DNA of 64,000 bases from Arenicola marina (taxonomy: Eukaryota; Annelida; Polychaeta; Arenicolidae), in the NCBI GenBank assembly GCA_964019135.1, contig OZ025263.1, forward strand, positions 33,210,133-33,274,132, given 5' to 3'. The notes below the pieces were generated by a model, which was not told the DNA's origin, did not search any database, and saw only the letters and a list, made by a program, of their open reading frames with translations. Position numbers and translations under genes: made by a program. Of this stretch, positions 1-11,501 are shown one piece after another (positions within the stretch are counted from its first letter, which is position 1; every line of letters begins with the position of its first letter).

Positions 1-190
1 AATGTCTAAATCTATCTGAATGTCTAGATCGATCTGAATGTCTAAATATGTCTAAATATATCAAAATGTTTAGACATAGTTAAATGTCTAAATCACTCAG
101 AACGTCTAGATATGTCTAAATATATCCAAATGCGTCTAGACCTATCTGAATGTCCAGATGTGTCTAAATGTATAGAAACGTCCAGTGATG
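1..190. repeat. Degenerate short tandem repeat (AATGTCTAAAT-type)
   Basis: Repeated words such as AATGTCTAAAT, AATGTCTAGA and TATCTGAATG recur every 12 to 24 bases. The array runs off the left edge, so its true length is unknown. No coding content is visible. Confidence 0.8.
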
Positions 191-645
191 TCGATATATC
201 GTTATATATTTCATCTTAGCCTCCACAAAATCGAGCATTTGTCGCTTATTTTAGGCGTGAGTCACACATGAGCTATTATTGAAATAATGGTCACCAATAA
301 TGGTCACCAATAATGGTCGCCGGCCCTCAAATACATGACATCACACGTATCTTCCATTTGTGACATTTGCGGAAATTATCATTTTGTAAATAATTTTAAC
401 GTATGGAATTTAACATTAGGAAATAAGGATAATACATGGCTAATGAGAAATGCGATGATCCTTTCATATGTGGCTTGATATATATTTTAAAAGAGAGCTT
501 CAAGTATTAAAACATGTGAACATTTTTGTTAGAAAAGGAATTACATGATCAGTTATTGGCGACGAAAGAAAGAAAATGTAGTCGAATATGAATCAGACGA
601 ACGAAGCAAGAACAATATATGCAGACACACCGTATACCTTGGAGG
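191..645. other. Unique non-coding stretch
   Basis: AT-rich sequence with no supportable gene. A short triplicated word (CACCAATAATGGT type) lies at about 285-320. Confidence 0.5.
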
Positions 646-890
646 TGTCGATAGCTCAGTGGGTTAGACCGCTCGCCTTGAGCGCTCTGGCCAGCTGATA
701 GCCCAACGGCCCGTGGATCGGTGGTTCGCGCCCCGCTGTGGCCATGTCTGTGTGGTCGCAGGATAAAGATCCCATGTCCTCCTTTGCAAAGAGTAGGGGT
801 TACCCCCAGGGACATGGCTCCACTCTCCCCTCCTTCTCCCATTGACGCGATATGACCAAAAGTGGTTTAGGCGTCCTGAATATGCAACCA
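646..890 (+). mobile_element. tRNA-derived SINE, family 1, full-length copy
   Basis: The 5' end carries a pol III box A-like word (TAGCTCAGTGGGTTAGA at 652-668) and, about 55 bases on, a box B-like word (GGTTCGCGCCCC at 723-734). A non-tRNA body follows and ends near GAATATGCAACC. The same 245-base unit recurs at 41713-41960 (reverse) and 49072-49324 (forward), with a 3' fragment at 10378-10445. A tRNA-like head on a shared unrelated body found in both orientations is the hallmark of a SINE. No clear target-site duplication is seen. Identification rests on internal comparison, not on a library match. Confidence 0.8.
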
Positions 891-1327
891 ACCTCGGAGG
901 CGATGGAATATACCGCAAATCATGCGTAATAGCGATGAAGTAAATATGATAAGATGATTATGTGATGGGTGAGGTCATGACGACGCGTCATTGACACCGT
1001 TCACACTGCCACCAGGCACAATTAAATCTTCAGCATCGTAACAAGGTGATATCAAAATTGATGATATTTGGCATAAGGCGGCAAATAGTTGATATATGGA
1101 TACTCACTGCCTCCCCCCGCCCCGCTCCCCCGGCCTGACTCCCAGCTCATAAGTTCGTAATGGAACCATAGTTGTCACGTGTATATACAAATACGCCTAT
1201 TATCTGGAGATAGGAACCTTCCTGGGAAAGCAGCGTAAATCATGTTGAGTACTTTCACCCGGAGTCAAAAAGCTCAGCAAATGGTTATTCATTTTATGTG
1301 TTCATAGCTAAATGTTTTGTCCCCTTT
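891..1327. other. Unique non-coding stretch
   Basis: No gene, RNA or repeat is recognised between the SINE and the 17-bp array. Confidence 0.5.
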
Positions 1328-4300
1328 ACCTGGTCTGACCTTATTCTTGGTCTGATCTTGTCAATGGTTTGACTTTATCTGTGGTTTCACTTTGTCCCTG
1401 GTCTCACCTTGTCCCCAGTATCACATTGGCTATGGTCTCACCTTGTCCCTGGCCGCACGTTGTCCCTGGTTTCATCTTGTCCCTGGTTTCACCTTGTCAC
1501 TGGTTTCACCTTGTCCCTGGTTTCACCTTGTCTCTGGTTTCACCTTGTCCCTGGCCGCATGTTGTCCCTGGTTTCATCTTGTCCCTGGTTTCACATTGTC
1601 ACTGGTTTCACCTTGTCCCTGGTTTCACCTTGTCTCGGATTTCACCTTGTCCCTGGTTTCACCTTGTCTCTGGTCTCACATTGTCACTGATTTCGCCTTG
1701 TCTCTGGTCTCACATTGTCACTGGTTCCACATTGTCCATGGTCCCTCCTTGTCACTGATCTCACCTTGTCACTGGTTTCACCTTGTCCCTGGTTTCACTT
1801 TGTCTCTGGTTTCACCTTGTCCCTGGTTTCACCTTGTCCCTGGTCTCACCTTGTCTCTGATTTCACCTTGTCCCTGCTCTCACCTTGTCTCTGGTCTCAC
1901 ATTGTCACTGGTTTCGCCTTGTCTCTGGTCTCACATTGTCACTGGTTCCACATTGTCCATGGTCCCTCCTTGTCACTGGTCTCACCTTGTCACTGGTTTC
2001 ACCTTGTCCCTGGTTTCACTTTGTCTCTGGTTTCACCTTGTGCCTGGTTTCACATTGTCACTGGTTTCGCCTGTCCCTGGTCTCACCTTGTCCCTAGTTT
2101 CACCTTATCACAGGCTTTACTTTGTCCCTGCTTTCACCTTGTCCCTGGTTTCACCTTGTCACTGGTTGCACCTTGCCCTAGTTTCACATTGTCCATGGCC
2201 TCACCTTGTCACTGGTTCCACGTTGTCCATGGTCTCACCTTGCACTGGTTTCACATTGTCCCTGGCTTCACCTTGTCTCTGGTCTCACCTTGTCCCTAGT
2301 TTCACCTTATCACAGGCTTTACCTTGTCACTGGTTTCACCTTGTCCCTGGTTTCACCTTGTCTCTGGTTTCACCTTGTCCCTGGCCGCATGTTGTCCCTG
2401 GTTTCATCTTGTCCCTGGTTTCACATTGTCACTGGTTTCACCTTGTCCCTGGTTTCACCTTGTCTCTGATTTCACCTTGTCCCTGGTTTCACCTTGTCTC
2501 TGGTCTCACATTGTCACTGATTTCGCCTTGTCTCTGGTCTCACATTGTCACTGGTTCCACATTGTCCATGGTCCCTCCTTGTCACTGATCTCACCTTGTC
2601 ACTGGTTTCACCTTGTCCCTGGTTTCACTTTGTCTCTGGTTTCACCTTGTCCCTGGTTTCACCTTGTCCCTGGTCTCACCTTGTCTCTGATTTCACCTTG
2701 TCCCTGCTCTCACCTTGTCTCTGGTCTCACATTGTCACTGGTTTCGCCTTGTCTCTGGTCTCACATTGTCACTGGTTCCACATTGTCCATGGTCCCTCCT
2801 TGTCACTGGTCTCACCTTGTCACTGGTTTCACCTTGTCCCTGGTTTCACTTTGTCTCTGGTTTCACCTTGTGCCTGGTTTCACATTGTCACTGGTTTCGC
2901 CTGTCCCTGGTCTCACCTTGTCCCTAGTTTCACCTTATCACAGGCTTTACCTCGTCCCTGCTTTCACCTTGTCCCTGGTTTCACCTTGTCACTGGTTGCA
3001 CCTTGCCCTAGTTTCACATTGTCCATGGCCTCACCTTGTCACTGGTTCCACGTTGTCCATGGTCTCACCTTGCACTGGTTTCACATTGTCCCTGGCTTCA
3101 CCTTGTCCCTGGTCTCACCTTGTCCCTAGTTTCACCTTATCACAGGCTTTACCTTGTCCCTGGTTTCACCTTGTCCCTGGTTTCACCTTGTCCCTTGTCG
3201 CACATTGAAACCTGATTTCACATTGTCCCTGGTCTCACCTTATCTCGGATTTCATCTTATTCCTGGTCTCACCTTGTCTCTGATCTCAACTTGTTCCTGG
3301 TCTCACCTTGTCACTGGTTTAACCTTGTCCCTGGTTTGACCTTGTCACTGGTTTCATCTTGACCCTGGTCTCACCTTGTCCCTGGTCTTACTTTGTCCCT
3401 GGCCTCACCTGGTCCCTGGTCTTACTTTGTCCCTGGCCTCACCTTGTCCCCGGGCATCACATTAACTCTGGTCTCACCTTGTCCCTGGTCGCACCTTGTC
3501 CCTGGTTTCACCTTGTCCCTGGTCTCACCTTGTCCCTGGTCTCGCCTTGTCCCTGGTCTTACCTTGTCACTGGTCTTACTTTGTCCCTGCTCTCACTTTG
3601 TCACTGGTTTCATATTGTCCCTAGTCTCACCTTGTCACTGGTCTCACCTTGTCCCTGGTCTCACCTTGTCCCTCGCCTCACCTTATCCCTGGTCTCACCT
3701 TGTCCCTGGTCTTACTTTGTCCCTGCTCTCACCTTGTCACTGGTTTCATATTGTCCCTGGTTTCACCTTGTCACTGGTCTCACATTGTCCCTGGTCTCAC
3801 CTTGTCACTGGTTTTACCTTGTCCCTGGTTTTACCTGGCCCATGGTTTCACCTTGCCCCTGGTTTCACCTTGTCCCTGGCTTCACCTTGTCTCTGGTTTC
3901 ACCTTGTCACTGGTTTCACCTTGCCCCTGGTTTCACCTTGTCCCTGCTTTCACCTTGTCCCTGGCTTCACCTTGTCCCTGGTCTCACCTTGTCCCTAGTT
4001 TCACCTTATCACTGGCTTCACCTTGTCCCTGGTTTCACCTTGTCCCTGGTTTCACCTTGTCCCTGGTCGCACATTGAAACCTGATTTCACATTTTTCCTG
4101 GTCTCACGTTATCTCGGATTTCATCGTATTCCAGGTCTCACTTTGTCTCTGATCTCAACTTGTTCCTGGTCTCACCTTGTCACTGGTTTAACCTTGTCCC
4201 TGGTTTGACCTTGTCCCTGGTTTCATCTTGACCTGGTCTCACCTTGTCCCTGGTCTTACTTTGTCTCTGGCCTCACCTTGTCCCCGGGCATCACATTAAG

Positions 4301-7148
4301 TCTGGTTTCACCTTGTCCCTGGTCGCACCTTGTCCCTGGTCTCACCTTGTCCCTGGTCTCACCTTGTCCCTGGTCTTACCTTGTCACTGGTCTCACCTTG
4401 TCCCTGGTCTCACCTTGTCTCTGGTCTCACATTGACCCTGGTTTCACCTTGTCACTGGTTTCACCTTGTCCCTGGTTTTACCTGGCCCCTGGTTTCACCT
4501 TGCCCCTGGTTTTACCTTGTCCCTGGTTTCACCTTGTCTCTGGTTTCATCTTGTCCCTGGTCTTACTTTGTCCCTGCTCTCACCTTGTCACTGGTTTCAC
4601 CTTGTCACTGGTTTTACCTTGTCACTGATTTCACCTTGTCCCTGGTCTTACTTTGTCCCTGCTCTCACCTTGTCACTGTTTTCACCTTGCCCCTGGTTTC
4701 ACCTTGTCCCTGGTTTCATCTTGTCTCTGGTCTCACATTGACCCTGGTCTCACCTTGTCACTGGTTTCACCTTGTCCCTGGTTTTACCTGGCCCCTGGAT
4801 TCGCCTTGCCGCTGGTTTCACCTTGTCCCTGGTTTCACCTTGCCTCTGGTTTCACCTTGCCCTGGTTTCACATTGTCCATGGCCTCACCTTGTCACTGGT
4901 TCCACGTTGTCCATGGTCTCACCTTGCACTGGTTTAACCTTGTCTCTTGCTTCACCTTGTCCATGGTCTCACCTTGTCCCTAGTTTCACCTTATCACTGG
5001 CTTCACCTTGTCCCTGGTTTCACCTTGTCCCTGATCTCAACTTGTTCCTGGTCTCACCTTGTCACTGGTTTAACCTTGTCCCTGGTTTGACCTTGTCCCT
5101 GGTTTCATCTTGACCCTGGTCTCACTTTGTCCCTGGTCTTACTTTGTCCCTGGCCTCACCTTGTCCCCGGTCTTACTTTGTCCCTGGCCTCACCTTGTCC
5201 CCGGGCATCGCATTAACTCTGGTCTCACCTTGTCCCTGCTCTCACCTCGTCCCTGGTCTCACCTTGTCCCTGGCCTCACATTGTAACTGGTATCACCTTG
5301 TCCCTGGTTTTACCTGGCCCCTGGTTTCACCTTGCCCCTGGTTTCACCTTGTCTCTGGTTTCACCTTGTAACTGGTCTCACCTTGTCCCTGGTCTCACCT
5401 TGTCCCTGGTTTCACCTTGCCCCTGGTTTCACCTTGTTCCTGGTTTCACCTTGTCTCTACTTTCACCTTGTCCCTGGTCTCACCTTGTCCCTGGTCTTAC
5501 TTTGTCCCTGGTCTCACCTTGTCACTGGTTTCACATTGTCCCTGGTCTCACCTTGTCCCTGGTCTTACCTTGTCACTGGTCTCACCTTGTCCCTGATCTC
5601 ACCTTGTCCCTGGTCTCACCTTGTCCCTGGTTTCACCTTGTCCCTGACCTCACCTTGTCCCTGGCTTCACCTTGTCCCTGGCCTCACCTTGTCCCTTGTC
5701 TTACTTTGTCCCTGGCCTCACATTGTCCCTGGTCTCACCTTGTCACTGGTCTCATTTTGTCCCTGGTCTCACCTTGTCCCTGGTCTTACCTTGTCACTGG
5801 TCTCATTTTGTCGCTGGTCTCACCTTGTCCCTGGCCTCACCTTGTCCCTGGTCTCACCTTGTCCCTGGCTTCACCTTGTCCCTGGCCACACCTTGTCCCT
5901 TGTCTTACTTTGTCCCTGGCCTCACCTTGTCCCTGGTCTCACCTTGTCACTGGTCTCATTTTGTCCCTGGTCTCACCTTGTCCCTGGTCTTACCTTGTCA
6001 CTGGTCTCACCTTGTCCCTGGTCTCACCTTGTCCCTGGTTTCACCTTGTCCCTGGTCTTACCTTGTCCCTGGTCTCACCTTGTCCCTGGCCTCACCTTGT
6101 CCCTGGTCTCGCCTTGTCCCTGGTCTCACCTTGTCCCTGGTCTCGCCTTGTCACTGGTCTTACTTTGTCCCTGGCCTAACCTTGTCACTGGTCTCACCTT
6201 GTCATTGGTCTCACTTTGTCCCTGGTCTCACCTTGTCACTGGTCCCACCTTGTCACTGGTCTCACTTTGTCCCTGGTCTCACCTTGTCCCTGGTCTCACC
6301 TTGGCACTGGTCTCACCTTGTCCCTGGTCTCACCTTGTCCCTAGTTTGACCTTGCCCCTGGTTTCACCTTGCCCCTGGTCTCACCTTGTCCCTGGTCTCA
6401 CCTTGTCCCTGGTCTCACCTTGTCCCTAGTCTCACCTTGTCCATAGTCTCACCTTGTCCCTGGTCTCACCTTGTCCCTGGTCTCACCTTGTCCCTGGTCT
6501 CACCTTGTCCCTGGTTTTTCCTTGTCCCTGGTCTCACCTTGTCCCTGGTCTCACCTTGTCCCTGGTCTCACCTTGTCCCTAGTCTCACCTTGTCCATGGT
6601 CTCACCTTGTCCCTGGTCTCACCTTGTCCCTGGTCTCACCTTGTCCCTGGTTTTACCTTGTCCCTGGTCTCACCTTGTCCCTGGTCTCACCTTGTCCCTG
6701 GTCTCACCTTGTCACTGGTCTTACCTTGTCCCTGGTCTTACTTTGTCCCTTGTCTCACCTTGTCACTGGTTTCATATTGTCCCTGGTTTCACCTTGTCAC
6801 TGGTCTCACCTTGACCCTGGTCTCACCTTGTCCCTGGTCTTACTTTGTCCCTGCTCTCACCTTGTCACTGGTTTCATATTGTCCCTGGCTTTACCTTGTC
6901 ACTGGTCTCACCTTGTCGCTGGTCTCACCTTGTCCCTGGTCTCACCTTGTCCCTGGTCTCACCTTGTCCCTGGTCTCACCTTGTCCATGGTCTCACCTTG
7001 TCCCTGGTCTCACCTTGTTCCTGGTCTCACCTTGTCCCTGGTCTTACTTTGTCCCTGGTCTCACCTGGTCCCTGGTCTTACTTTGTCCCTGGTCTCACCT
7101 TGTCCCTGGTTCCACCTTGTCCCTGGTCTCACCTTGTCCCTGCTCTCC
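1328..7148. repeat. 5.8-kb minisatellite, 17-bp unit
   Basis: The unit is close to TCACCTTGTCCCTGGTC, repeated about 340 times with substitutions at a few positions (GTC/GTT, TCC/TCA/TCT). Several longer-range duplications lie inside it. A block of about 830 bp is repeated head to tail: the word CTGGCCGCAT occurs at 1551 and 2381, and long stretches starting at 1715 and 2545 match closely. Another offset of about 869 bp links 3154 and 4023. The unit has no stop codon in any forward frame and 17 is not a multiple of three, so all three forward frames stay open over hundreds of codons with a Ser-Leu-Val-Ser-Pro-Cys-Pro-Trp-like cycle. I read these frames as by-products, not genes. Confidence 0.97.
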
Positions 7149-7171
7149 GTCCCGTGCCGCTTGCCTTGCAG

Positions 7172-7291
7172 ATGTCGGGCTTAAACGTCACAAATAAGAC
7201 AGTCATACAACTGTTTAGAGTATCGGATTCCAAATTGGAGTGTGTTCTGGCGGGTGCAGAAGTGGAGAATTATAATGAATTGGCCAGCTAA
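7172..7291 (+). CDS. Possible terminal coding exon, 39 codons, unknown product
   Basis: Directly after the 17-bp array comes a pyrimidine-rich tract ending TTGCCTTGCAG (7161-7171), a good 3' splice acceptor. The next bases open a frame starting ATG TCG GGC and closing with TAA at 7289-7291. The 39 residues are of normal complexity, unlike the array, with no recognised domain. A poly(A) signal AATAAA lies at 7551-7556. If this is a last exon, the minisatellite would be the upstream intron. The reading phase is unproven: another phase stops within a few codons. The call rests on the acceptor alone and could be chance. Confidence 0.2.
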   Translation: MSGLNVTNKTVIQLFRVSDSKLECVLAGAEVENYNELAS

Positions 7292-8039
7292 TAGTGTATG
7301 ACACGGACCTGTGACATTACAGGAAGTTGATTTCCTTTCTTGGTTGATATTTAGGTCTGTTGCTGTTAATTACTTCCTTGAAGCCGTTCATGTACAAGAC
7401 ATGGATCCTCACCGGGTGACATATCCCGTGTGAACCTCCGTCGCGTTACCTTCATTAGCTGCGCATTTGAATTGGGTTGGGCAGGTTGGTGGTAAAAAGA
7501 AACGTGAAAATGCTTATTATTCTCCGAAATTGTACTGTTCTCAGTTCACTAATAAAACAAGTTCCACATTTTGACGGCAGTCCACATTTTGACGCCACTA
7601 AAAATCCACCAAATGTGATTAACAAAAAGGTGTCCCATACTTCCCCGCGTATTGGAGTTTTAACGCGTAATTGACAGTAATTGTGACCGTTGTATTAGGT
7701 TACTTCCCACGTGCTGTTCGGAGAAGAAGCCTTTGTTTGGTTGTGATGCCCGTATCTCAGAGACTAGGTTCCTCCCACCCCCTCCCTCCGGGGAGGGCTG
7801 AAAGGGGCCCTTGTCTGAGCATCTACGTTGCTAATTAGAAAAATATTCCAAAAGAGGATGAGTCTTTTCTTCTCACCGCCATTGTCGACACGAAAGGGCC
7901 AGGGAAGCTAGTTTGTCCGCTCACGTACTAGTCAGAGACCTGTATGTGGATTGAGCGCTGGTGCCACGTCAGACGTGTCGCAGAGCCTATAGCGAGCCCC
8001 TCTGACGCAACATGTGAAGAGTGGCTCACACTGTGCCGG
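7292..8039. other. Non-coding stretch with a poly(A) signal
   Basis: AATAAA occurs at 7551-7556. Nothing else is recognised. Confidence 0.4.
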
Positions 8040-8093
8040 GGTTGGCTACGGTTTACCCCGGGTCCTCCCCGGTCCTTCCCGGTCCTTCCCGGT

Positions 8094-8352
8094 CTATATA
8101 CCGGGCCAGACAGGGCCACCTCGCACGATTTGGGCTCGAAAACAGTAGGCCACTGTGTTAGGATGGTGCTACGGTTCATCCCGGTAGTTTTGAACGGTTC
8201 AGAACCACCGGGGCGACCTACGGTTCACTACGGTACACCGCGGATCATCCCGGCTTGATACGGACTGGCTACGTTTCATCAGGGTTGTCTAAGGTTGTCC
8301 CCGGTTTTAAAGACCGGGGTAAACCTGGCCTATAAACCGGCACAGTGTGAGC
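8094..8352. repeat. Dispersed repeat R1, copy A
   Basis: This CCGG-rich unit matches 15555-15768 closely. Shared landmarks in order are CTATATACCGGG, GAAAACAGTAGGCCA, GGTGCTACGGTTCATCCCGG, ACCACCGGGGCGACC and CCTATAAACCGGC. Here extra sequence is present before the last landmark. The region just upstream (8040-8090) is a degenerate tandem of CCCGGTCCTT words. It may be a non-autonomous transposon. Terminal repeats are not resolved. Confidence 0.75.
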
Positions 8353-8354
8353 TA

Positions 8355-8455
8355 GGCTTAATGAGGCGGAGCTGCGGATCAACAGGTCGTGGGTTCGAAC
8401 CCTGGCGCCTGCATGTCGGGCGTGTTTACTCCAACCCCATTTCATTGTACCGGAA
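8355..8455 (+). mobile_element. tRNA-derived SINE, family 2, copy
   Basis: It contains a canonical box B (GGTTCGAACCC, about 8392-8403) after AACAGGTCGTG, then GTTTACTCCAACCCCATTTC. The same order occurs at 24790-24905 and, reversed, at 12470-12540. Box A is diverged here. It is not an intact tRNA gene because no acceptor stem pairs. Confidence 0.55.
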
Positions 8456-8459
8456 GGAA

Positions 8460-10377
8460 TCTTACGCTATGCTACCCTGATAGAGAATCTTAGTGCATAA
8501 AAACGGATTTGACAAAGAAAGAAAGATATAGAGCCTCGTGTAATATTTCGTTTTAAAAGCCAAACATTCATTTGTCAAACATTTCGGGAATATTAGAAGC
8601 CAAGCCAAGTTTTTTTTTTGGTTCTTTAAAAAAAAATTTATTGGTGTACATGATGAATACGTAAGCTGAACAGAGCTATCCATATCCTATGCTATCCTAA
8701 GAGTGTGACGGTTCAGACAGGATTAGTTATGAGCACGTGGCCGCCATGTATATACTTAAGGTGGAGAGCGGGTGCCAGTTTCTATGATAGACAGTACTGT
8801 TCAAATATATACTTGAAATGTAATACAAAACATATTTCATTTTGCTAAAAAAAAGACGTTCTGGCCATTTTTGTCAAATTGGCTTTAACATGACGGTCAA
8901 TGTGGAACTGCTCTAAAATGTTTTTTTTAAGATTTTGAAGCCCCTCCCCCAGCAACCGGGTCGACAGACTTCCCCAGAAACTGCCTGCTGAACCCTAGCG
9001 TCATTTTGAATACATAAATAACAAAGGAAATATGTGTCACTATGTTATGAATTAACTCATGCTCTAAAAAAGGCTATAAAATACAGAATTATCACATTTT
9101 GCCTTTCGACGCTTGCATGCATTCACTGAATATACATTATATACATGCAAATTTGGTAGGGTAACTAGCATTTGATATGACATAGTTTCATATTAGATGT
9201 CATTGGAACATCAAAATGCTAACAAACAAAATAAGTTGAATTTATATCTGACACTCGTAACCATGGCATTTACCATGTAAATGGAGTGTTAAATGTTAGT
9301 AATTAATTCGTTATTATTGAAAGGAAGAACAATTTTTTTACTAAAGACTTAAGGCATAATAGGTTTGGGCCAATCTTTGTTCACCCATTTTTGTGACGCT
9401 AAAATACACTCTGAACATGGAAACGTCGTCTGTTGTGCAAACGTCACGCGAAAGACCTGTTGATCCGTAACGGAGATGTACTTAGAAACGGAGATTATGA
9501 TGATTTGCTAGACTGTACATGTTTTACTTCATAAGCTGTAACCGAAGAAGCAAAGTTAAATGTTTACGCTCAGCATACATGTGACGTATGTGACACTTGA
9601 ATTTATTTTAATTCAACTCGTAATGATATTGATAGCGCGAGTTTTCATTGTAATTATCCACTCTCGGCCTAGAACGGATAATGAACATTGGCGAGCTGCT
9701 ACAGCTTGATGTTGGGCCAAAATAATTGCCTAACGCTCTGCTAACTGGCGCTATATTGATTTATTATGACGCAGTTTGAGTTCGTTTTTGGGGATGCATA
9801 CATCTTAAATTGGAAGCTCGATTCTGGCTTGTCCCTGGTAATTGGCGTGTCTGTCGAAAACTGACGTTCCTGGAGCCGCGATATGCGAGCCTAAAGCACG
9901 ACCCTGATTGTTAGCTTACACCGATCCACAGGACACATCAATGACAATGACTAGTCGGAGATTACCTGTATATACGTCGCCCAGTTTCCGGTACCTAGTT
10001 ATTTCTCTTCTTTCAAGCAACAAAATGAGCTAAATTCAGAACTAAATGCAAAATGACCCGGGGAATTTAATGCGTCAAGGTAGAAAATAATGTTTTTGGG
10101 TATCTACGACGTGGTTGTCACTATGCGCCTATATCTAAGGGGCGTCGGTGTCAGATGAGCTGCCTTCTTGTCTGGCCGACCTCCTGTGGTAAAAAGTGCC
10201 CATGCAGACAGAGCTAAAAACACTCGGGAACTTCTGACCGTAGATCGCAAGGCTCACTGCTGCCGACTATGTGCAACCAATTTGCCGCATACAAGAATAA
10301 TTTCATTTCACATTTAAACACATTTAAACCTTTCATTCGTTTTAGTGTTAAACAGGAAATATGGGAATTCGCAAAAA
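8460..10377. other. AT-rich non-coding stretch upstream of the small spliced gene
   Basis: No long coding frame, tandem array or transposon end is recognised. It may contain the promoter and the non-coding first exon of the gene at 10566, but I cannot place them. Confidence 0.4.
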
Positions 10378-10445
10378 GGTAGGGAACATGGCTGTACTCT
10401 CTACTACCTTCTCCCATTTACGCGATATGACCAGAATGGAGCGAT
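10378..10445 (+). mobile_element. SINE family 1, 3' fragment
   Basis: The stretch with ACATGGCT, CTTCTCCCATT and CGCGATATGACC matches the body of the SINE at 646-890 near its 3' end. The tRNA-like head is missing. In the gene model at 10566 this fragment lies in the upstream intron. Confidence 0.6.
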
Positions 10446-10565
10446 CCAGGCTGTCAATCAGTCATCGACGTCACTGTTACTTCTTATCATGTGGCGAAAA
10501 AGGTCTTCCACGTCCCCTATGTCAGCGAAACAGAACAGCATATAACTTTTTTGTCAATTTCAGAC

Positions 10566-11301
10566 ATGAGTACTTTCCACTTGCACCTACCTATATCTAT
10601 GATTGTCAATTTCCTGCTAATGATTAACGAAAAAGGTCTCGTGGGGCTTAATGCCGGAGTATGGAACGGTGTATGTAAGTTCTGGTAACCGCTTATATTG
10701 TAAATTTGCTACCTATGACAATCCATCGTTTATCACCACATGATATTATAAGAAAGAAAATGTCAAGTACATTATTAGATAGTTTTATTGTTTTCTATGT
10801 CATCTTGCCCACATAGCATGTACATTTGTGACTTAAGACATGGTAACACTGGTTGAAGTAAACACGTAAAGTATAACACAGTGATCATTTGTTGCAAACC
10901 CGACGCAATGTTATACTAATTTTTCCGTACTTGCAGGGAACTTGTATCGCGCCATGCTGCAGAAAACATGTCTATTAACGAGTGACGCTCAAGTTGCTAC
11001 CTCCGGCTCTGATATCAACGGTCATCACCATGACGACGCACCTGCTATCCTTGTCGATGATGACGACGCCCCTAGCAACAACGCGTGCTGCGGCAAGGGC
11101 TACGCCTCTCGACTGAGCACCAATCTTTTCAAGCTGAGGTTTGTCACCGAATTCCACGCGCCGCCGACTTGCAGCAGCAGTCGCCAGGTGAAGAGGGATG
11201 CTGGAGACAGCAGGGCCACGAGGAAGAGTCGGCCGTCCTGCAGCTATCAGCTCCAAGCAAACGTATATGAAATGATGAACACCGACTTCGACGAGCCGTA
11301 G
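10566..11301 (+). CDS. Putative secreted peptide precursor, two coding exons, about 157 residues
   Basis: Proposed exons are 10564-10674 and 10937 to about 11500. The first follows a clear acceptor (CTTTTTTGTCAATTTCAG, ending 10563), two bases before an ATG with a purine at -3. The intron 10675-10936 (262 bp) starts GTAAGT, has a TACTAAT branch-like word at 10914-10920 and ends TTTTTCCGTACTTGCAG. Joining the exons keeps one frame, with a Trp codon split T|GG, and gives 157 residues to the TAG at 11299-11301. Residues 1 to about 31 resemble a signal peptide: a hydrophobic core (ISMIVNFLLMI) and a possible cleavage after LNA. The rest has an acidic run (DDDD), a Cys-Cys pair, further single Cys residues and basic sites (VKR, RK), as in propeptides of hormones or neuropeptides. 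I do not recognise the family. A non-coding first exon must lie upstream. The splice signals are seen; secretion and function are inferred. Confidence 0.45.
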
Positions 11302-11474
11302 ACTAAGAAGGTGTGGACTATTTTACCTTAATGCATACTTCTATTGTTTCCTCGGAGTCGTGTTATTATCGGAGGCCATTATTTTCTCAGAGCGGTCATT
11401 ATAGTTCCGTCACAATAATGACCCCTCAATCACATACTCCATGCCATCGCCGCCTCCTCGTAGGAAACAATGGA

Positions 11475-11480
11475 AATAAA
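11475..11480 (+). promoter_or_regulatory. Poly(A) signal AATAAA
   Basis: It lies 174 bases after the stop codon of the small spliced gene, a normal distance for a short 3' UTR, and would set the transcript end near 11495-11510. Confidence 0.45.
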
Positions 11481-11501
11481 CATTAAGCCAGCTAAGGAAT
11501 A

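Noticed and set aside
1369..7291. Many overlapping forward frames up to 398 codons with Ser-Leu-Val-Ser-Pro-Cys-Pro-Trp cycles
   Set aside because: The 17-bp unit has no stop codon in any forward frame, so all three frames are open at once. No frame is preferred, and there is no start or splice support.
8390..8405. Possible functional tRNA gene from a good box B
   Set aside because: No acceptor stem or anticodon arm can be paired upstream, and the order matches other SINE family 2 copies.
10942..11256. Minus-strand frame opposite the small spliced gene
   Set aside because: Splice donor, branch and acceptor signals all support the plus strand.
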